From Thalassotalea_A litorea (GTDB taxonomy: Bacteria > Pseudomonadota > Gammaproteobacteria > Enterobacterales > Alteromonadaceae): a stretch of DNA of 33,363 nt. The notes beneath the pieces are model-generated. The model was not told where the DNA came from. It saw nothing but the letters and a program-made list of their open reading frames with translations, and made no database searches. Location: contig NZ_JBHZSG010000041.1 in assembly GCF_043642205.1 (NCBI RefSeq), positions 1 through 33,363 on the forward strand, written 5' to 3'. Below, piece by piece: positions 18,080 to 26,535 of this stretch (positions are counted from its first letter, which is position 1; each line of letters starts with the position of its first letter). A program made the position numbers and the translations under genes.

Positions 18080-18222
18080 TAATAAATCCTTTGGTATTTT
18101 TATTATCCTTAAAAACGTCGCAGTCTTATTGCGGTGCAAATACTGGTACTCTTCTCGGAGGGTTTATTTAATTTACTTACGTAAATCAAAGACTATCAAT
18201 TAAGTCGTATTAAATAAAAAGA

Positions 18223-18273
18223 AAATGGTAGTTTAAGAACAGCTGTTTAAAAAGAACTCTTAGACTACCATTT
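18223..18273 (-). terminator. Rho-independent terminator after the quinone-oxidoreductase gene
   Basis: Arms at 18223-18238 and 18258-18273 pair over 16 bases with one G-T pair. On the minus strand the hairpin is followed by TTTTCTTTTTATTT. It sits 12 bases past the stop of the oxidoreductase gene and ends the receptor-SDR-oxidoreductase operon. Confidence 0.8.
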
Positions 18274-18285
18274 AGGGAGAATCTG

Positions 18286-19272
18286 CTAAGCAATATTTAC
18301 TACTACGCAACCACCAAAGCCACCTTTCTCTATTAGCTCATGTGAAGCAGCCATCTCTTCGAATGGCAAACTATGAGCAATACGGTGAGAGAAAAGCTGT
18401 TTTGATAAAACCGTATCAATATCAGAGATTGCTTGCTGTTTAGCTTCTTCAGGGATTGCGTAAACGATAACCATACGTATGGTAAGATCCATGAACATCA
18501 TGCGTTTAAAAGGCAATTGTGGCTCAGGGACTACCATAGAGGAGTAAGTCGCAATGGTGCCGCCAACCGCAATACAATCTAAAACTTGTGGTAAATTTTG
18601 ACCAAACTCAACCTCTACCACGCGATCTACTTTTTTACCCCCTGTTGCCTCCAGTACGTGTTGAGCCCAATTAATTTCCCGGTGATTTACTACATGATCC
18701 GCACCCATCTCCAGGCAAAGGGCTTTATCTGAGTCGTTACTGGCCGTCGCTACGACAGTAGCACCACCGTATTTAGCCCATTGAATAGCATAATACCCCA
18801 CACGGCCAGCGCCTCCTGTTACTAGTATGATTTTGCCTTCAACTGGACCATCGGCGAATACACAGCGGTGTGCGGTCATTACCGGAATACCTAGTACCGC
18901 GCCAACCTCAAAGGAGGCTTTATCTGCCAGTTTAGGGGCACGGCTTGCATCAATAGCAATATATTCAGCGGCTGTTCCAAAACGTCGGCCAAATTGAGCT
19001 TGATATAGCCATACACGCTCGCCAACTCTCCCTGGGTCTACACCTTCACCGACTGCTTCAATCATTCCTGCGCCATCACTGTGAGGAACGACCAAACCAT
19101 CATCGAGCAAGTCAGGAAATGCCCCAGCACGTTTTTTAGTATCAGAAGGGTTAACTCCGGTTGTTTTGATTTTGACTAATACTTCGCCGGCTTTCGGGGT
19201 GGGCTTTTCAAGATCTCCTAAAACTATGGTTTCAGCTGGTGCTCCAAATGTTTTAAACCATGCGGCTTTCAT
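18286..19272 (-). CDS. NADPH:quinone oxidoreductase-like MDR enzyme
   Basis: Medium-chain dehydrogenase/reductase of 328 residues, cytoplasmic. It has the N-terminal GroES-like domain (GVNPSDTKKR at 40-49) and the nucleotide-binding motif GGAGRVG (153-159). It lacks the cysteine set that binds structural and catalytic zinc in alcohol dehydrogenases, so it belongs with the zinc-free quinone reductase/enoyl reductase group. Upstream AGGAG gives a firm start. It is the last gene of the receptor-SDR-oxidoreductase operon, 15 bases after the SDR stop, and is followed by a strong terminator. The physiological substrate is unknown. Reduction of an unsaturated ketone or quinone from the compound handled by this operon is the natural guess. 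Confidence 0.85.
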   Translation of the reverse strand: MKAAWFKTFGAPAETIVLGDLEKPTPKAGEVLVKIKTTGVNPSDTKKRAGAFPDLLDDGLVVPHSDGAGMIEAVGEGVDPGRVGERVWLYQAQFGRRFGTAAEYIAIDASRAPKLADKASFEVGAVLGIPVMTAHRCVFADGPVEGKIILVTGGAGRVGYYAIQWAKYGGATVVATASNDSDKALCLEMGADHVVNHREINWAQHVLEATGGKKVDRVVEVEFGQNLPQVLDCIAVGGTIATYSSMVVPEPQLPFKRMMFMDLTIRMVIVYAIPEEAKQQAISDIDTVLSKQLFSHRIAHSLPFEEMAASHELIEKGGFGGCVVVNIA

Positions 19273-19287
19273 AATTACTCCTAAATT

Positions 19288-20088
19288 TTATAAATTATTC
19301 GACAGGCTTTCAGTATGCCCGTCTAATCCAATTGCTTGGCCAGAAATACATGCCCCGAGTGGTGACGCTAAAAACGCGATAGTATTGGCGATATCTTCTG
19401 GTCCAACAAATAATCTCATTGAGCTTTGCATTTGGTAAATTTCACGAATTTCATCACTGCTAACTCCTCGCTCTGCTGCGTCCCTCTCTATAACGCCATC
19501 TATCCTTGAGCCTTTTACACTCCCGGGACATATGGCATTTACGCGAATGTTATCTGGGCCCAACTCCATTGCCCAGGTTTTGGTTAAGCCAATAAGCGCC
19601 CATTTGCAAGCCGTATAAGGGGAGCGTAACGGAAACCCGAAAAATGCAGCATTTGAGGAAATATTGATAATACTCCCTCCTTGCGGGTTATGTTTTAAAA
19701 GTGGTACAGCAAGCTTCGTAAAATAAAACTGCGCATGTAAATCAACTTCAACCGTCGCCTGCCAATCTGTGGGGTCGATGTCTTCGACTTTTGCTGTCGG
19801 GCCAGCAATACCAGCATTGTTAACTAATAAATCTAATTTACCATAGAGATCTCTTAACTCATTGTAAACCTGGTTAACCTGTTGATAATCTGACACATCG
19901 CACAACGAGGCAGATGCACTAGGGTTTGCCTCAATAAAATCTGAAATGGCTTTTTCTGAGATGTCGCAAACGTGAACATTTGCTCCTAGTGCCAGCAAAT
20001 GTTCAGCAATCACTTTACCGATACCGCTTGCGCCAGCGGAAATCAAAGCAACAAAATTATCGCTTAATGTGATAATGGGCTTTGTCAT
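19288..20088 (-). CDS. Short-chain dehydrogenase/reductase (SDR), NAD-type
   Basis: Classical SDR of 266 residues. The dinucleotide motif is SAGASGIG (17-24), with Ser where most members have Thr. Asp42 at the end of the second strand (VHVCD) predicts NAD(H) over NADP(H). NNAG is at 90-93, the catalytic serine lies in INISSN (144-145) and YTACK (Tyr158, Lys162) completes the active site. It oxidises a secondary alcohol or reduces a ketone. It sits between the second TonB receptor (36 bases) and the quinone oxidoreductase (15 bases) in one operon, with AAGGA before the start. With the nearby 3-oxoacid CoA-transferase, a hydroxy-acid to keto-acid step is plausible but unproven. Sugar dehydrogenases of this family are an alternative. 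Confidence 0.88.
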   Translation of the reverse strand: MTKPIITLSDNFVALISAGASGIGKVIAEHLLALGANVHVCDISEKAISDFIEANPSASASLCDVSDYQQVNQVYNELRDLYGKLDLLVNNAGIAGPTAKVEDIDPTDWQATVEVDLHAQFYFTKLAVPLLKHNPQGGSIINISSNAAFFGFPLRSPYTACKWALIGLTKTWAMELGPDNIRVNAICPGSVKGSRIDGVIERDAAERGVSSDEIREIYQMQSSMRLFVGPEDIANTIAFLASPLGACISGQAIGLDGHTESLSNNL

Positions 20089-20124
20089 TATCTATCCTTA
20101 TCCTAAATCGCTTAAATTGATGGT

Positions 20125-22515
20125 TTATTCAAAAAGGTAACTGAACGATACTCCTATCGTTCTTGGACGATTGACAGTTATAGTAGAGTCCCAACTTGCG
20201 ATTCCTTTTGATAACTCCGCACGCTCATCGGTTAGATTTCTGACGTAAATGGAGGCTGTCCAACTACCAGCTTCAATACCTGCAGAAAAATTTGTAATAC
20301 TATACGCTGCTAGATCTTCACGTTGGTCAGTGTCAAAATCGCCTCCTGAATATTTGAATATGTCGCTTTGGCGTTCGCCAACATACGAGTAGGTTGCTTG
20401 AATGTATCCATCGTAAGTCATCACAGGCACATAATATCGGGCAGAGATGTTGCCTTTAAATTCAGGAACGTTTGGTAACTCAGTACCTTCTGGCGAAAAA
20501 TTATTGCCAACGGTTAGGTCTTCTGCCAATTCAGCTTGGTTGTAACTTGCGGCAGCACTGAGTCGAAGATTAGCTGTTAACATATATGTTAAATCTGATT
20601 CTATGCCGATAATAGAAGACTCGGTGACGTTTATTGTCAGGCCGACCGGAGAGCCAAACGAGGCATCATAGCGAGTCAACTGCATATCGTCCCAACTCAT
20701 TGCGTAGATGGCACCATTGAATCGCAGATTTTGATCTTCAGACATGGTTTTCCAACCAAGCTCAATATTTTCGACAAAATCAGCTTTATAGGTACGAGGA
20801 ACTACCTCTGTCTCATCACGGTTAATACCGCCGGGGCGATAACCTTCTGACCATGTTAAATAAATGAGTTGATTGTCAGTAAGTTGGTAACTGGTATTGG
20901 CTTTAAATATAGAGCCACTATCGTCAACATCTGTATCTACATCGATAATTGGAAACCCTGGGGCTATCACACCATATCCAGATGTACCTGATAATTTACT
21001 TTCATTTTCAAAATATCGTCCACCTAAAGTCAGAGATAGTTTTTCGTTTAGATCGTAGGTAAATTCGCCGAAAACTGCAGATTGATTGTCTTCTCGTTTT
21101 TGATCGGTAAGATACCAAAGATCTGGAACGCCAAACTGTTCAAAGTCAGGGCCTTTCGCGATACCTTCCATTACCCACTCCTGTCTGTAATCATGGCTCG
21201 AGCTCTCATGATATAGGCCTATGGTAAATTGAAAGTTCGAATCGCTGATGCTTTGTAATCGCAGCTCGTGAGTATCGCGCTCGTATTTATTGTCATCGTT
21301 ATAGGCGATCATCATATTGGTGCAGTCGGCTGTTGCACTGCCATAGTATTCACAGCCGTAATACTGTATCCAGCTCGTGGAGTAATAATCGGTATAATCG
21401 GAATAATCACTGTTAAATTGAACATCGCGTTCCATGAGGGAGCCGGCATACACAAGTTCGGTATCCCCCAAGTCTCCGGTAATGGTCAAAGATGCTTGAG
21501 TAAATTCGTCATCCATTGTCTCTGGATTGAATCGTTGCACTTCTAAATCGCCAACTTCTCCGTTTGGTGCATCAGGGTCGTGATACCACACGCCATTTGT
21601 TTCTTGTTTTTGATATATAGCTGTCAGTACAGCTTCCCAGTCATTATTTATTTCAGTTTTTAAACTAGCCCTTAATCCCGAATTATCAAGCGTATTAAAG
21701 TCTTCCTCTACGAAGCGTTCATTGGTGTTTTCAACAAAAGATAATTCTCCACCATTAGTAAATAACGCAGACGTATGGGTACCGGCAACATTATCAATAT
21801 AACCACCGTCATATTTATTCCAACCAACAACTCTTATCGCAGTATTGTCCGTTAGTGGTAAATTGACGAAACCTTCAATGGTATGGCTAGGTTCGCCCTC
21901 TTTAGTTGTACTAAAATCAACATTAACGCCAGATTCGAATGCGTCGACGTCTGGTTTATTGGTAATTATGCGCAGAGTCCCTGATTGTGAACTTGCCCCA
22001 AATAGTGTGCTTTGAGGACCAGCTAAAGCCTCTATTCGCTCAATATCATAAATATGTAAATCTAAGTTTCTACCAATCGCTGTAACAGGCTGTTCATCGA
22101 GATAGATTGCTACACTCGGTTGAGAGCCTGAAGCATTGCCGTCACCGCCATCAGCAGCACCACGCATGTATACCTGAGCTTGACCAGGACCTGCACTGGT
22201 AAATGATAAGCTGGGTAGTAACAACGCATAGTCTTCAAAGTTTTCAATGCCTTGCTCTTCAAGGTCTGAACTCGATAACGCTTGAACACTGCTTGGAACA
22301 TTTTGAATATTCTCAACGCGTTTTCGAGAGGTAACTTCAATGATTTCAATCCCTGAAACATCTTTTGCTTTATTCTCTTGTTGTTGAGCATGCGCATTAG
22401 GGGTAAAAATTGTCGTCGATAAAATGGAGCCAGCTATGACTGAACCGTAAAGCGCATGATTAATGGCTAATGAAATTTTGGTTTTGTTTTGAACTATTGA
22501 GGTTGCTCTTTTCAT
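20125..22515 (-). CDS. TonB-dependent receptor, second type
   Basis: Outer-membrane receptor of 796 residues. A long signal region ends near NAHAQ, followed by a TonB-box-like IEIIEV. The plug has VTSRKRVENIQNVPSSVQ, PSLSFTSAGPGQAQVYMRG and GPQSTLFGASSQSGTLRI. The barrel ends with SFSYLFE, carrying an extra glutamate after the usual terminal phenylalanine. It is shorter than the first receptor and of a different subgroup, common in sphingomonads and Alteromonadales for small hydrophobic or iron-linked molecules. Substrate is not readable. GGGGA precedes the ATG. It heads the operon with SDR and quinone oxidoreductase. About 155 bases upstream lies a perfect 12-bp-arm palindrome containing the same core found before the CoA-transferase operon. 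Confidence 0.88.
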   Translation of the reverse strand: MKRATSIVQNKTKISLAINHALYGSVIAGSILSTTIFTPNAHAQQQENKAKDVSGIEIIEVTSRKRVENIQNVPSSVQALSSSDLEEQGIENFEDYALLLPSLSFTSAGPGQAQVYMRGAADGGDGNASGSQPSVAIYLDEQPVTAIGRNLDLHIYDIERIEALAGPQSTLFGASSQSGTLRIITNKPDVDAFESGVNVDFSTTKEGEPSHTIEGFVNLPLTDNTAIRVVGWNKYDGGYIDNVAGTHTSALFTNGGELSFVENTNERFVEEDFNTLDNSGLRASLKTEINNDWEAVLTAIYQKQETNGVWYHDPDAPNGEVGDLEVQRFNPETMDDEFTQASLTITGDLGDTELVYAGSLMERDVQFNSDYSDYTDYYSTSWIQYYGCEYYGSATADCTNMMIAYNDDNKYERDTHELRLQSISDSNFQFTIGLYHESSSHDYRQEWVMEGIAKGPDFEQFGVPDLWYLTDQKREDNQSAVFGEFTYDLNEKLSLTLGGRYFENESKLSGTSGYGVIAPGFPIIDVDTDVDDSGSIFKANTSYQLTDNQLIYLTWSEGYRPGGINRDETEVVPRTYKADFVENIELGWKTMSEDQNLRFNGAIYAMSWDDMQLTRYDASFGSPVGLTINVTESSIIGIESDLTYMLTANLRLSAAASYNQAELAEDLTVGNNFSPEGTELPNVPEFKGNISARYYVPVMTYDGYIQATYSYVGERQSDIFKYSGGDFDTDQREDLAAYSITNFSAGIEAGSWTASIYVRNLTDERAELSKGIASWDSTITVNRPRTIGVSFSYLFE

Positions 22516-22667
22516 AAACCTTCCCCGTTTTATAATTTTTTATTTATTCTTATGGCGCGGCAACCTTCACTTGAAGTGTTAGCTAACCGGTTTATTTTTG
22601 GTTTTTTACTAAAAAGCTGTTTCAGACTATCAAGCGATTAAAGTGAAGTTCAAACGAGTTATTGTTA

Positions 22668-22696
22668 ACTACTGTTTAGAAAATCTAAACAGTAGT
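22668..22696. promoter_or_regulatory. Perfect 12-bp inverted repeat with GTTTAG-N5-CTAAAC core
   Basis: Arms ACTACTGTTTAG (22668-22679) and CTAAACAGTAGT (22685-22696) flank five bases. The core GTTTAG-N5-CTAAAC recurs exactly at 25728-25744. It lies upstream of the second receptor operon and seven bases past the sulfotransferase stop codon. No T-run follows on the minus strand, so an operator fits better than a terminator, although an mRNA-end hairpin cannot be excluded. Between it and the receptor start are two further short palindromes (CACTTGAAGTG at 22568-22578 and GTTAGCTAAC just after). Confidence 0.55.
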
Positions 22697-22703
22697 GTGA
22701 ATA

Positions 22704-24677
22704 CTATATGGAGAGTAATATGGATAAGTGATGTTGATATGGTTGCCAGGCGTCAAGTCCCTTAGTATTAATAGGCTGACGAACCTGTTCTGCGCTTGCT
22801 GTTGCAACAGCACGATCATTTTTGTGAAAATCTAGACAATTAACTTCAAAATCAAGATTAAGAAATCCTAATAGTTTCCGAATTTGTTGCTCGGTTTGAT
22901 GGATAACCTTTTCATATTGGATGGTGATAATGTCGTCTGGAAAGCAGTTTTTCCAAAACTCCATTTGCAACAAATAGTGTTGATAGTAATGTTGAATATC
23001 TTTCAAGTCGTAGCTGAAGTTTTGTCCCGTGGCGAAAAGCTGTTTATAGCAACTGAAGCCGGAAGCGACAGGGTTTCTTCTCGCATCTATTATTTTAGCA
23101 TTCGGTAAAATGGTTTTAATTAAACCTATGTGCTGGAAATTATTTGGCATTTTATCGATAAAATACGGAGCGTCGTTACGCAAATGAGCACTGCTATTTA
23201 TATATTCTTGGCCTAATAACCACTTTTCTCGTTCCGTTAATTTAGCAAGCGATTGGGGATACTCATCATTATCTTGCTTTTTCTTTCTATTACCTAATTT
23301 TCGAGTGAGTGAAATTATGTCTGCTAATTCTTTAGTTCCGTCGACTTGACTATGAGTTGCAAGGATTTGCTCTAACAACGTCGAACCTGAACGAGGGAGA
23401 CCAACAATAAATATTGGCGTGGTTTTATGTGGTTTGCTGCGCTTTAAGGTTGAAATCGCAGATATTTTTTCTTGATTAAAATAAGCTTTGTTTCGTTGAC
23501 CCAGCTGTTCTAACTCCTTTCTATCATAAGGCTCAAGTTCACTTTTTATTTGGTTACCGATTTGATAATAATGAAATGACTCATCAATTTTCTTTTTCGA
23601 TTCTAATGCTTTTGCAAGTGCAAAACATATTTGTGCGAGATTTTCATTTTGATGTGGATGACACCGTGCGTAGCTTTGATGCATTTGAGTGACTTGTTCG
23701 TCATTAAATTCATACGTCTTTAGATTCGCTAAGCTCCAGTATGCGTCGCCATAATCCGGTTTAAATTTCAATGCGTTAAGGTAAGCACTAACGCACTTTT
23801 GCTTTTCCCCTGTGGTTTTATATGTATGACCTAATGATGCCCATAACTCGGGTTGATTAGGCTGTGCTTTTAATAACTCTTTGTATAAAGAAACGGATTC
23901 CTTATAACGGCCTAACTTCACCAATGTAGCAGCTTTAATTGTTAGTATTGGAGGGTGATTTGGTTGCTGTTTTTCCAGCAATTGAATTTGATTTAGGGCT
24001 TCTTTGTTTCGCTCTCGCTTGGTCAGTACATGAGCGTAATTAAGGCGAGCTAAACTATATTTAGGTGCTAAAGATAGCGCTTTTTCAAACAAACGTTGGG
24101 CGTCGTCGAAAACCCCTAAATTTAATGCGATTTCACCTAGCAGTCTTAGGGCGCTTACATCATTTGGATGTTTATTCAGGTGCTGTCTGACTGCTTTTTC
24201 GCTCGATAAAAAATCCTGTTTAAAAAACTGCTTTAGTGCTTCACCTAATATTGGAGAGCTGGCGGATAATACCAAATGTTTTTTAAAAGCGCTGTCGGCT
24301 GAAGCATGATTATTTAACTTATATTCACTTTGACTTATATGAAACCAAATCTGCGAATTGTTAGGAAAGTACTGGATACTGTTTTTACACAATTCCATGG
24401 TAGTTTTAACGGAATTAAGTTGGCTCGAAATGTTTGCTCGAACTACGTGAGCTAATTCGATGTTGGGATTTAATTTAATAACTTTGGTGATTGAATCAAA
24501 TGCGATTTCAAGTTTTTTAAGTTGTTGAGCCGCTATCGCAACCAGAAGATGAGAGTCCGTTGAATTAGGTGAGCTTGCTACTGCGGCTAGGCCAATATTG
24601 TATGCTTCTCGCGATTCCCCGCTCGCCAAGAGTTTTTGCCCTTGTTGAATTAAATGCATGATATCAGGTTCTGTCAT
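22704..24677 (-). CDS. TPR-repeat sulfotransferase-family protein
   Basis: Protein of 657 residues. The first 370 or so are tandem tetratricopeptide repeats (for example ALSLAPKYSLARLNYAHVL and ALKFKPDYGDAYWSLANL). The C-terminal 237 residues are a PAPS-dependent sulfotransferase domain. It has the 5'-phosphosulfate loop LPRSGST (about 427-433) and the 3'-phosphate motif RRNPVASG (about 534-541). No signal peptide or membrane segment is seen, so it is probably cytoplasmic. The frame is open to a TTG at 24731 without a ribosome site. The ATG at 24677 is chosen because the repeats begin just after it, but it too lacks a clear ribosome site. This fusion type is frequent beside TonB receptors in marine bacteria. 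Its acceptor is unknown; transfer to a small metabolite, peptide or glycan are all possible. Confidence 0.8.
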   Translation of the reverse strand: MTEPDIMHLIQQGQKLLASGESREAYNIGLAAVASSPNSTDSHLLVAIAAQQLKKLEIAFDSITKVIKLNPNIELAHVVRANISSQLNSVKTTMELCKNSIQYFPNNSQIWFHISQSEYKLNNHASADSAFKKHLVLSASSPILGEALKQFFKQDFLSSEKAVRQHLNKHPNDVSALRLLGEIALNLGVFDDAQRLFEKALSLAPKYSLARLNYAHVLTKRERNKEALNQIQLLEKQQPNHPPILTIKAATLVKLGRYKESVSLYKELLKAQPNQPELWASLGHTYKTTGEKQKCVSAYLNALKFKPDYGDAYWSLANLKTYEFNDEQVTQMHQSYARCHPHQNENLAQICFALAKALESKKKIDESFHYYQIGNQIKSELEPYDRKELEQLGQRNKAYFNQEKISAISTLKRSKPHKTTPIFIVGLPRSGSTLLEQILATHSQVDGTKELADIISLTRKLGNRKKKQDNDEYPQSLAKLTEREKWLLGQEYINSSAHLRNDAPYFIDKMPNNFQHIGLIKTILPNAKIIDARRNPVASGFSCYKQLFATGQNFSYDLKDIQHYYQHYLLQMEFWKNCFPDDIITIQYEKVIHQTEQQIRKLLGFLNLDFEVNCLDFHKNDRAVATASAEQVRQPINTKGLDAWQPYQHHLSILLSI

Positions 24678-24749
24678 ATTAAATTTATTATTGTTTTTGA
24701 TGATATTGACAGTGTTATTACCATTTGACAAATCGAAGTTATCTAATTA

Positions 24750-24768
24750 ACTTGAGTTTTATTCAAGT
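24750..24768. promoter_or_regulatory. Dyad in the lysR-sulfotransferase divergent region
   Basis: ACTTGA (24750-24755) and TCAAGT (24763-24768) form an inverted repeat 18 bases ahead of the lysR start, in a gap of about 110 bases to the divergent sulfotransferase gene. LysR-type genes are commonly autoregulated from such divergent regions. The half-site ACTTGA also occurs in CACTTGAAGTG upstream of the second receptor. Function is inferred from position only. Confidence 0.35.
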
Positions 24769-24786
24769 AGAATTGAGTAAATAATA

Positions 24787-25701
24787 ATGAGAAAAATACC
24801 CCCACTTAATTCTCTAAAAAGTTTTGAGGCTGCAGCGAGGCAAGGTTCTTTTAATGGCGCTGCTGATGAACTCTGTGTTTCTGTTTCTGCAATTAGCCAT
24901 CAAATAAAACAATTAGAGGCTTATGTGGGCGTTGATCTGTTTAGTCGTAAAAACCGAAATATTGAGTTAACAGATGCTGGCATAAAATATTATCCGGTCT
25001 TAAGGGAAGCATTTGATTTGCTCGCTTATGGTACGGAAAAGCTGCTGAAGCCACAGGATTCAAAAACGCTCACAATTCAGCTATATTCCACTATTGCAAT
25101 TCGTTGGTTAATCCCAAAGTTACCAGATTTTCAGAGGCGCTATCCGGAAATAAATGTCAGGTTACATACATCTCATGAAGATGTTGATTTCTCTCATAGT
25201 GATGTTGATGCATGTATAAAAATTGGTTCGGCAAGGGAGGCTGAGCTAGATTATAGCTATTTATTTACTTCAGAGTTATTTCCTGTTTGTAGCCCTGGTT
25301 ACCTGCAAAAATTTCCGGCTCAACTTACTATTGATAACCTTAAAGATGCGTCGTTACTGCAGGTTCACCCGTCAAAACATGACTGGTTGTTCTGGTTGAA
25401 AAATGCCAAACTTGAGAATGTTGACCCTGATTCAGGATTGCAGTTTGATAGTTATGATCATGCGTTATCGACTGCATTACAAGGGTTTGGAATTGCTATT
25501 GGTATGCAGCCTTACCTGCTGACTGAGTTAGCAAGCGGCATGTTAATTGAGCCATTTCCTGAACTACGCTGTTCCCACCTATACAGTTGGTACTTTGTTT
25601 GTAGAAAAGAGAAGTCACATTTAAAAAAAATCAAAGTATTTCAATCTTGGTTAATCAAGCAAATTGAAGAAAGTGGCGACCTATCAAGGCTAAGAAAGTA
25701 A
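24787..25701 (+). CDS. LysR-type transcriptional regulator, GcvA-like
   Basis: LysR-family regulator of 304 residues. The winged helix-turn-helix (4-63) has the GcvA-type signature PLNSLKSFEAAARQGSF and SAISHQIKQLE. The substrate-binding domain covers about 92-295. It is divergent from the sulfotransferase gene and 125 bases ahead of the CoA-transferase operon on the same strand. In Pseudomonas aeruginosa a LysR gene (dhcR) likewise precedes two CoA-transferase subunit genes (dhcA, dhcB) used in dehydrocarnitine breakdown. A natural hypothesis is that this protein controls the CoA-transferase operon and the second receptor operon through the shared GTTTAG-N5-CTAAAC dyad. The inducer is unknown. 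Confidence 0.88.
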   Translation: MRKIPPLNSLKSFEAAARQGSFNGAADELCVSVSAISHQIKQLEAYVGVDLFSRKNRNIELTDAGIKYYPVLREAFDLLAYGTEKLLKPQDSKTLTIQLYSTIAIRWLIPKLPDFQRRYPEINVRLHTSHEDVDFSHSDVDACIKIGSAREAELDYSYLFTSELFPVCSPGYLQKFPAQLTIDNLKDASLLQVHPSKHDWLFWLKNAKLENVDPDSGLQFDSYDHALSTALQGFGIAIGMQPYLLTELASGMLIEPFPELRCSHLYSWYFVCRKEKSHLKKIKVFQSWLIKQIEESGDLSRLRK

Positions 25702-25727
25702 TTTCAACATCTTGTTTTTTTTAGTTT

Positions 25728-25744
25728 GTTTAGTTTTTCTAAAC
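25728..25744 (+). promoter_or_regulatory. GTTTAG-N5-CTAAAC dyad before the CoA-transferase operon
   Basis: A 6-bp inverted repeat around five Ts, identical in both arms and spacing to the core at 22674-22690. It lies 83 bases upstream of the CoA-transferase A start and 27 bases after the lysR stop. The symmetry fits the T-N11-A type of LysR operator. T-rich surroundings make a weak lysR terminator an alternative. Confidence 0.55.
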
Positions 25745-25826
25745 AACCCCTTCAAATTTATCAATTGTTTTCTTTAGTCAAAACTTCATAGTAAGCCTTA
25801 TTTGGAATTAAAAAAGCAAGGTGTTT

Positions 25827-26525
25827 ATGGCTGGGTTTGACAAAGTTGTCACCGATTACTCGCAAGCAATGAGCGGTCTGGAAGACGATATGGTTGTAAT
25901 TTCCGGTGGCTTTGGGATTTGCGGCATTCCCGAGGGATTGATCAGCGAGATCAAACGTAAAGGCACTAAAGGATTAACCGTCGTGTCCAATAATTGCGGT
26001 ATCGATGGCTTTGGCCTAGGCATTTTACTCAAAGATAAACAAATTAAAAAAATGATCTCATCTTACGTCGGTGAAAATGCGCTGTTTGAGAAACAGCTGT
26101 TAGATGGGGAACTAGAGGTAGAGCTAACACCGCAAGGAACATTAGCCGAAAAAATGAGAGCTGGCGGCGCTGGAATTCCAGCATTTTATACAGCAACTGG
26201 TTATGGCACCTTAGTGGGTGAAGGTAAAGAAACTAAATGTTTCAATGGAAAAAATTATATTCTTGAGCAAAGCATTGTTGGTGACTTTGCCATTATCAAA
26301 GCGTGGAAAGCTGATCGCTATGGCAACTGCATTTATCGTCACACCGCGCAAAATTTCAATCCTATGGCCGCAACCGCCGCTAAGATCACCGTTGTCGAAG
26401 CCGAAGAAATCGTTGAGCCTGGCGAGCTAGAACCCTCCATCATTCATACTCCGGGAATATACGTAGATCGCGTTATAAAAGGTGATTTTGAAAAACGTAT
26501 CGAAAAAATAACATTAAGCAACTAA
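25827..26525 (+). CDS. scoA: 3-oxoacid CoA-transferase subunit A
   Basis: Alpha subunit (232 residues) of a family I CoA-transferase, moving CoA from succinyl-CoA or acetyl-CoA to a 3-oxoacid such as acetoacetate, in the cytoplasm. Diagnostic motifs are GGFGICGIPE, VVSNNCGIDGFGLG and YRHTAQNFNPMAATAA. A GTG at 25821 is in frame, but AAGG lies five bases before the ATG at 25827. Subunit B follows after 10 bases. Alternative family members (3-oxoadipate or dehydrocarnitine CoA-transferases) cannot be separated by eye. Having a GH2 glycosidase and a sugar symporter downstream in the same unit is unusual. Confidence 0.88.
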   Translation: MAGFDKVVTDYSQAMSGLEDDMVVISGGFGICGIPEGLISEIKRKGTKGLTVVSNNCGIDGFGLGILLKDKQIKKMISSYVGENALFEKQLLDGELEVELTPQGTLAEKMRAGGAGIPAFYTATGYGTLVGEGKETKCFNGKNYILEQSIVGDFAIIKAWKADRYGNCIYRHTAQNFNPMAATAAKITVVEAEEIVEPGELEPSIIHTPGIYVDRVIKGDFEKRIEKITLSN

Positions 26526-26535
26526 AGGTAAATTT

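Noticed and set aside
18286..20088. SDR and quinone oxidoreductase as enzymes of galactose oxidation
   Set aside because: They belong to the second receptor's operon, and nothing in their motifs indicates a sugar substrate.
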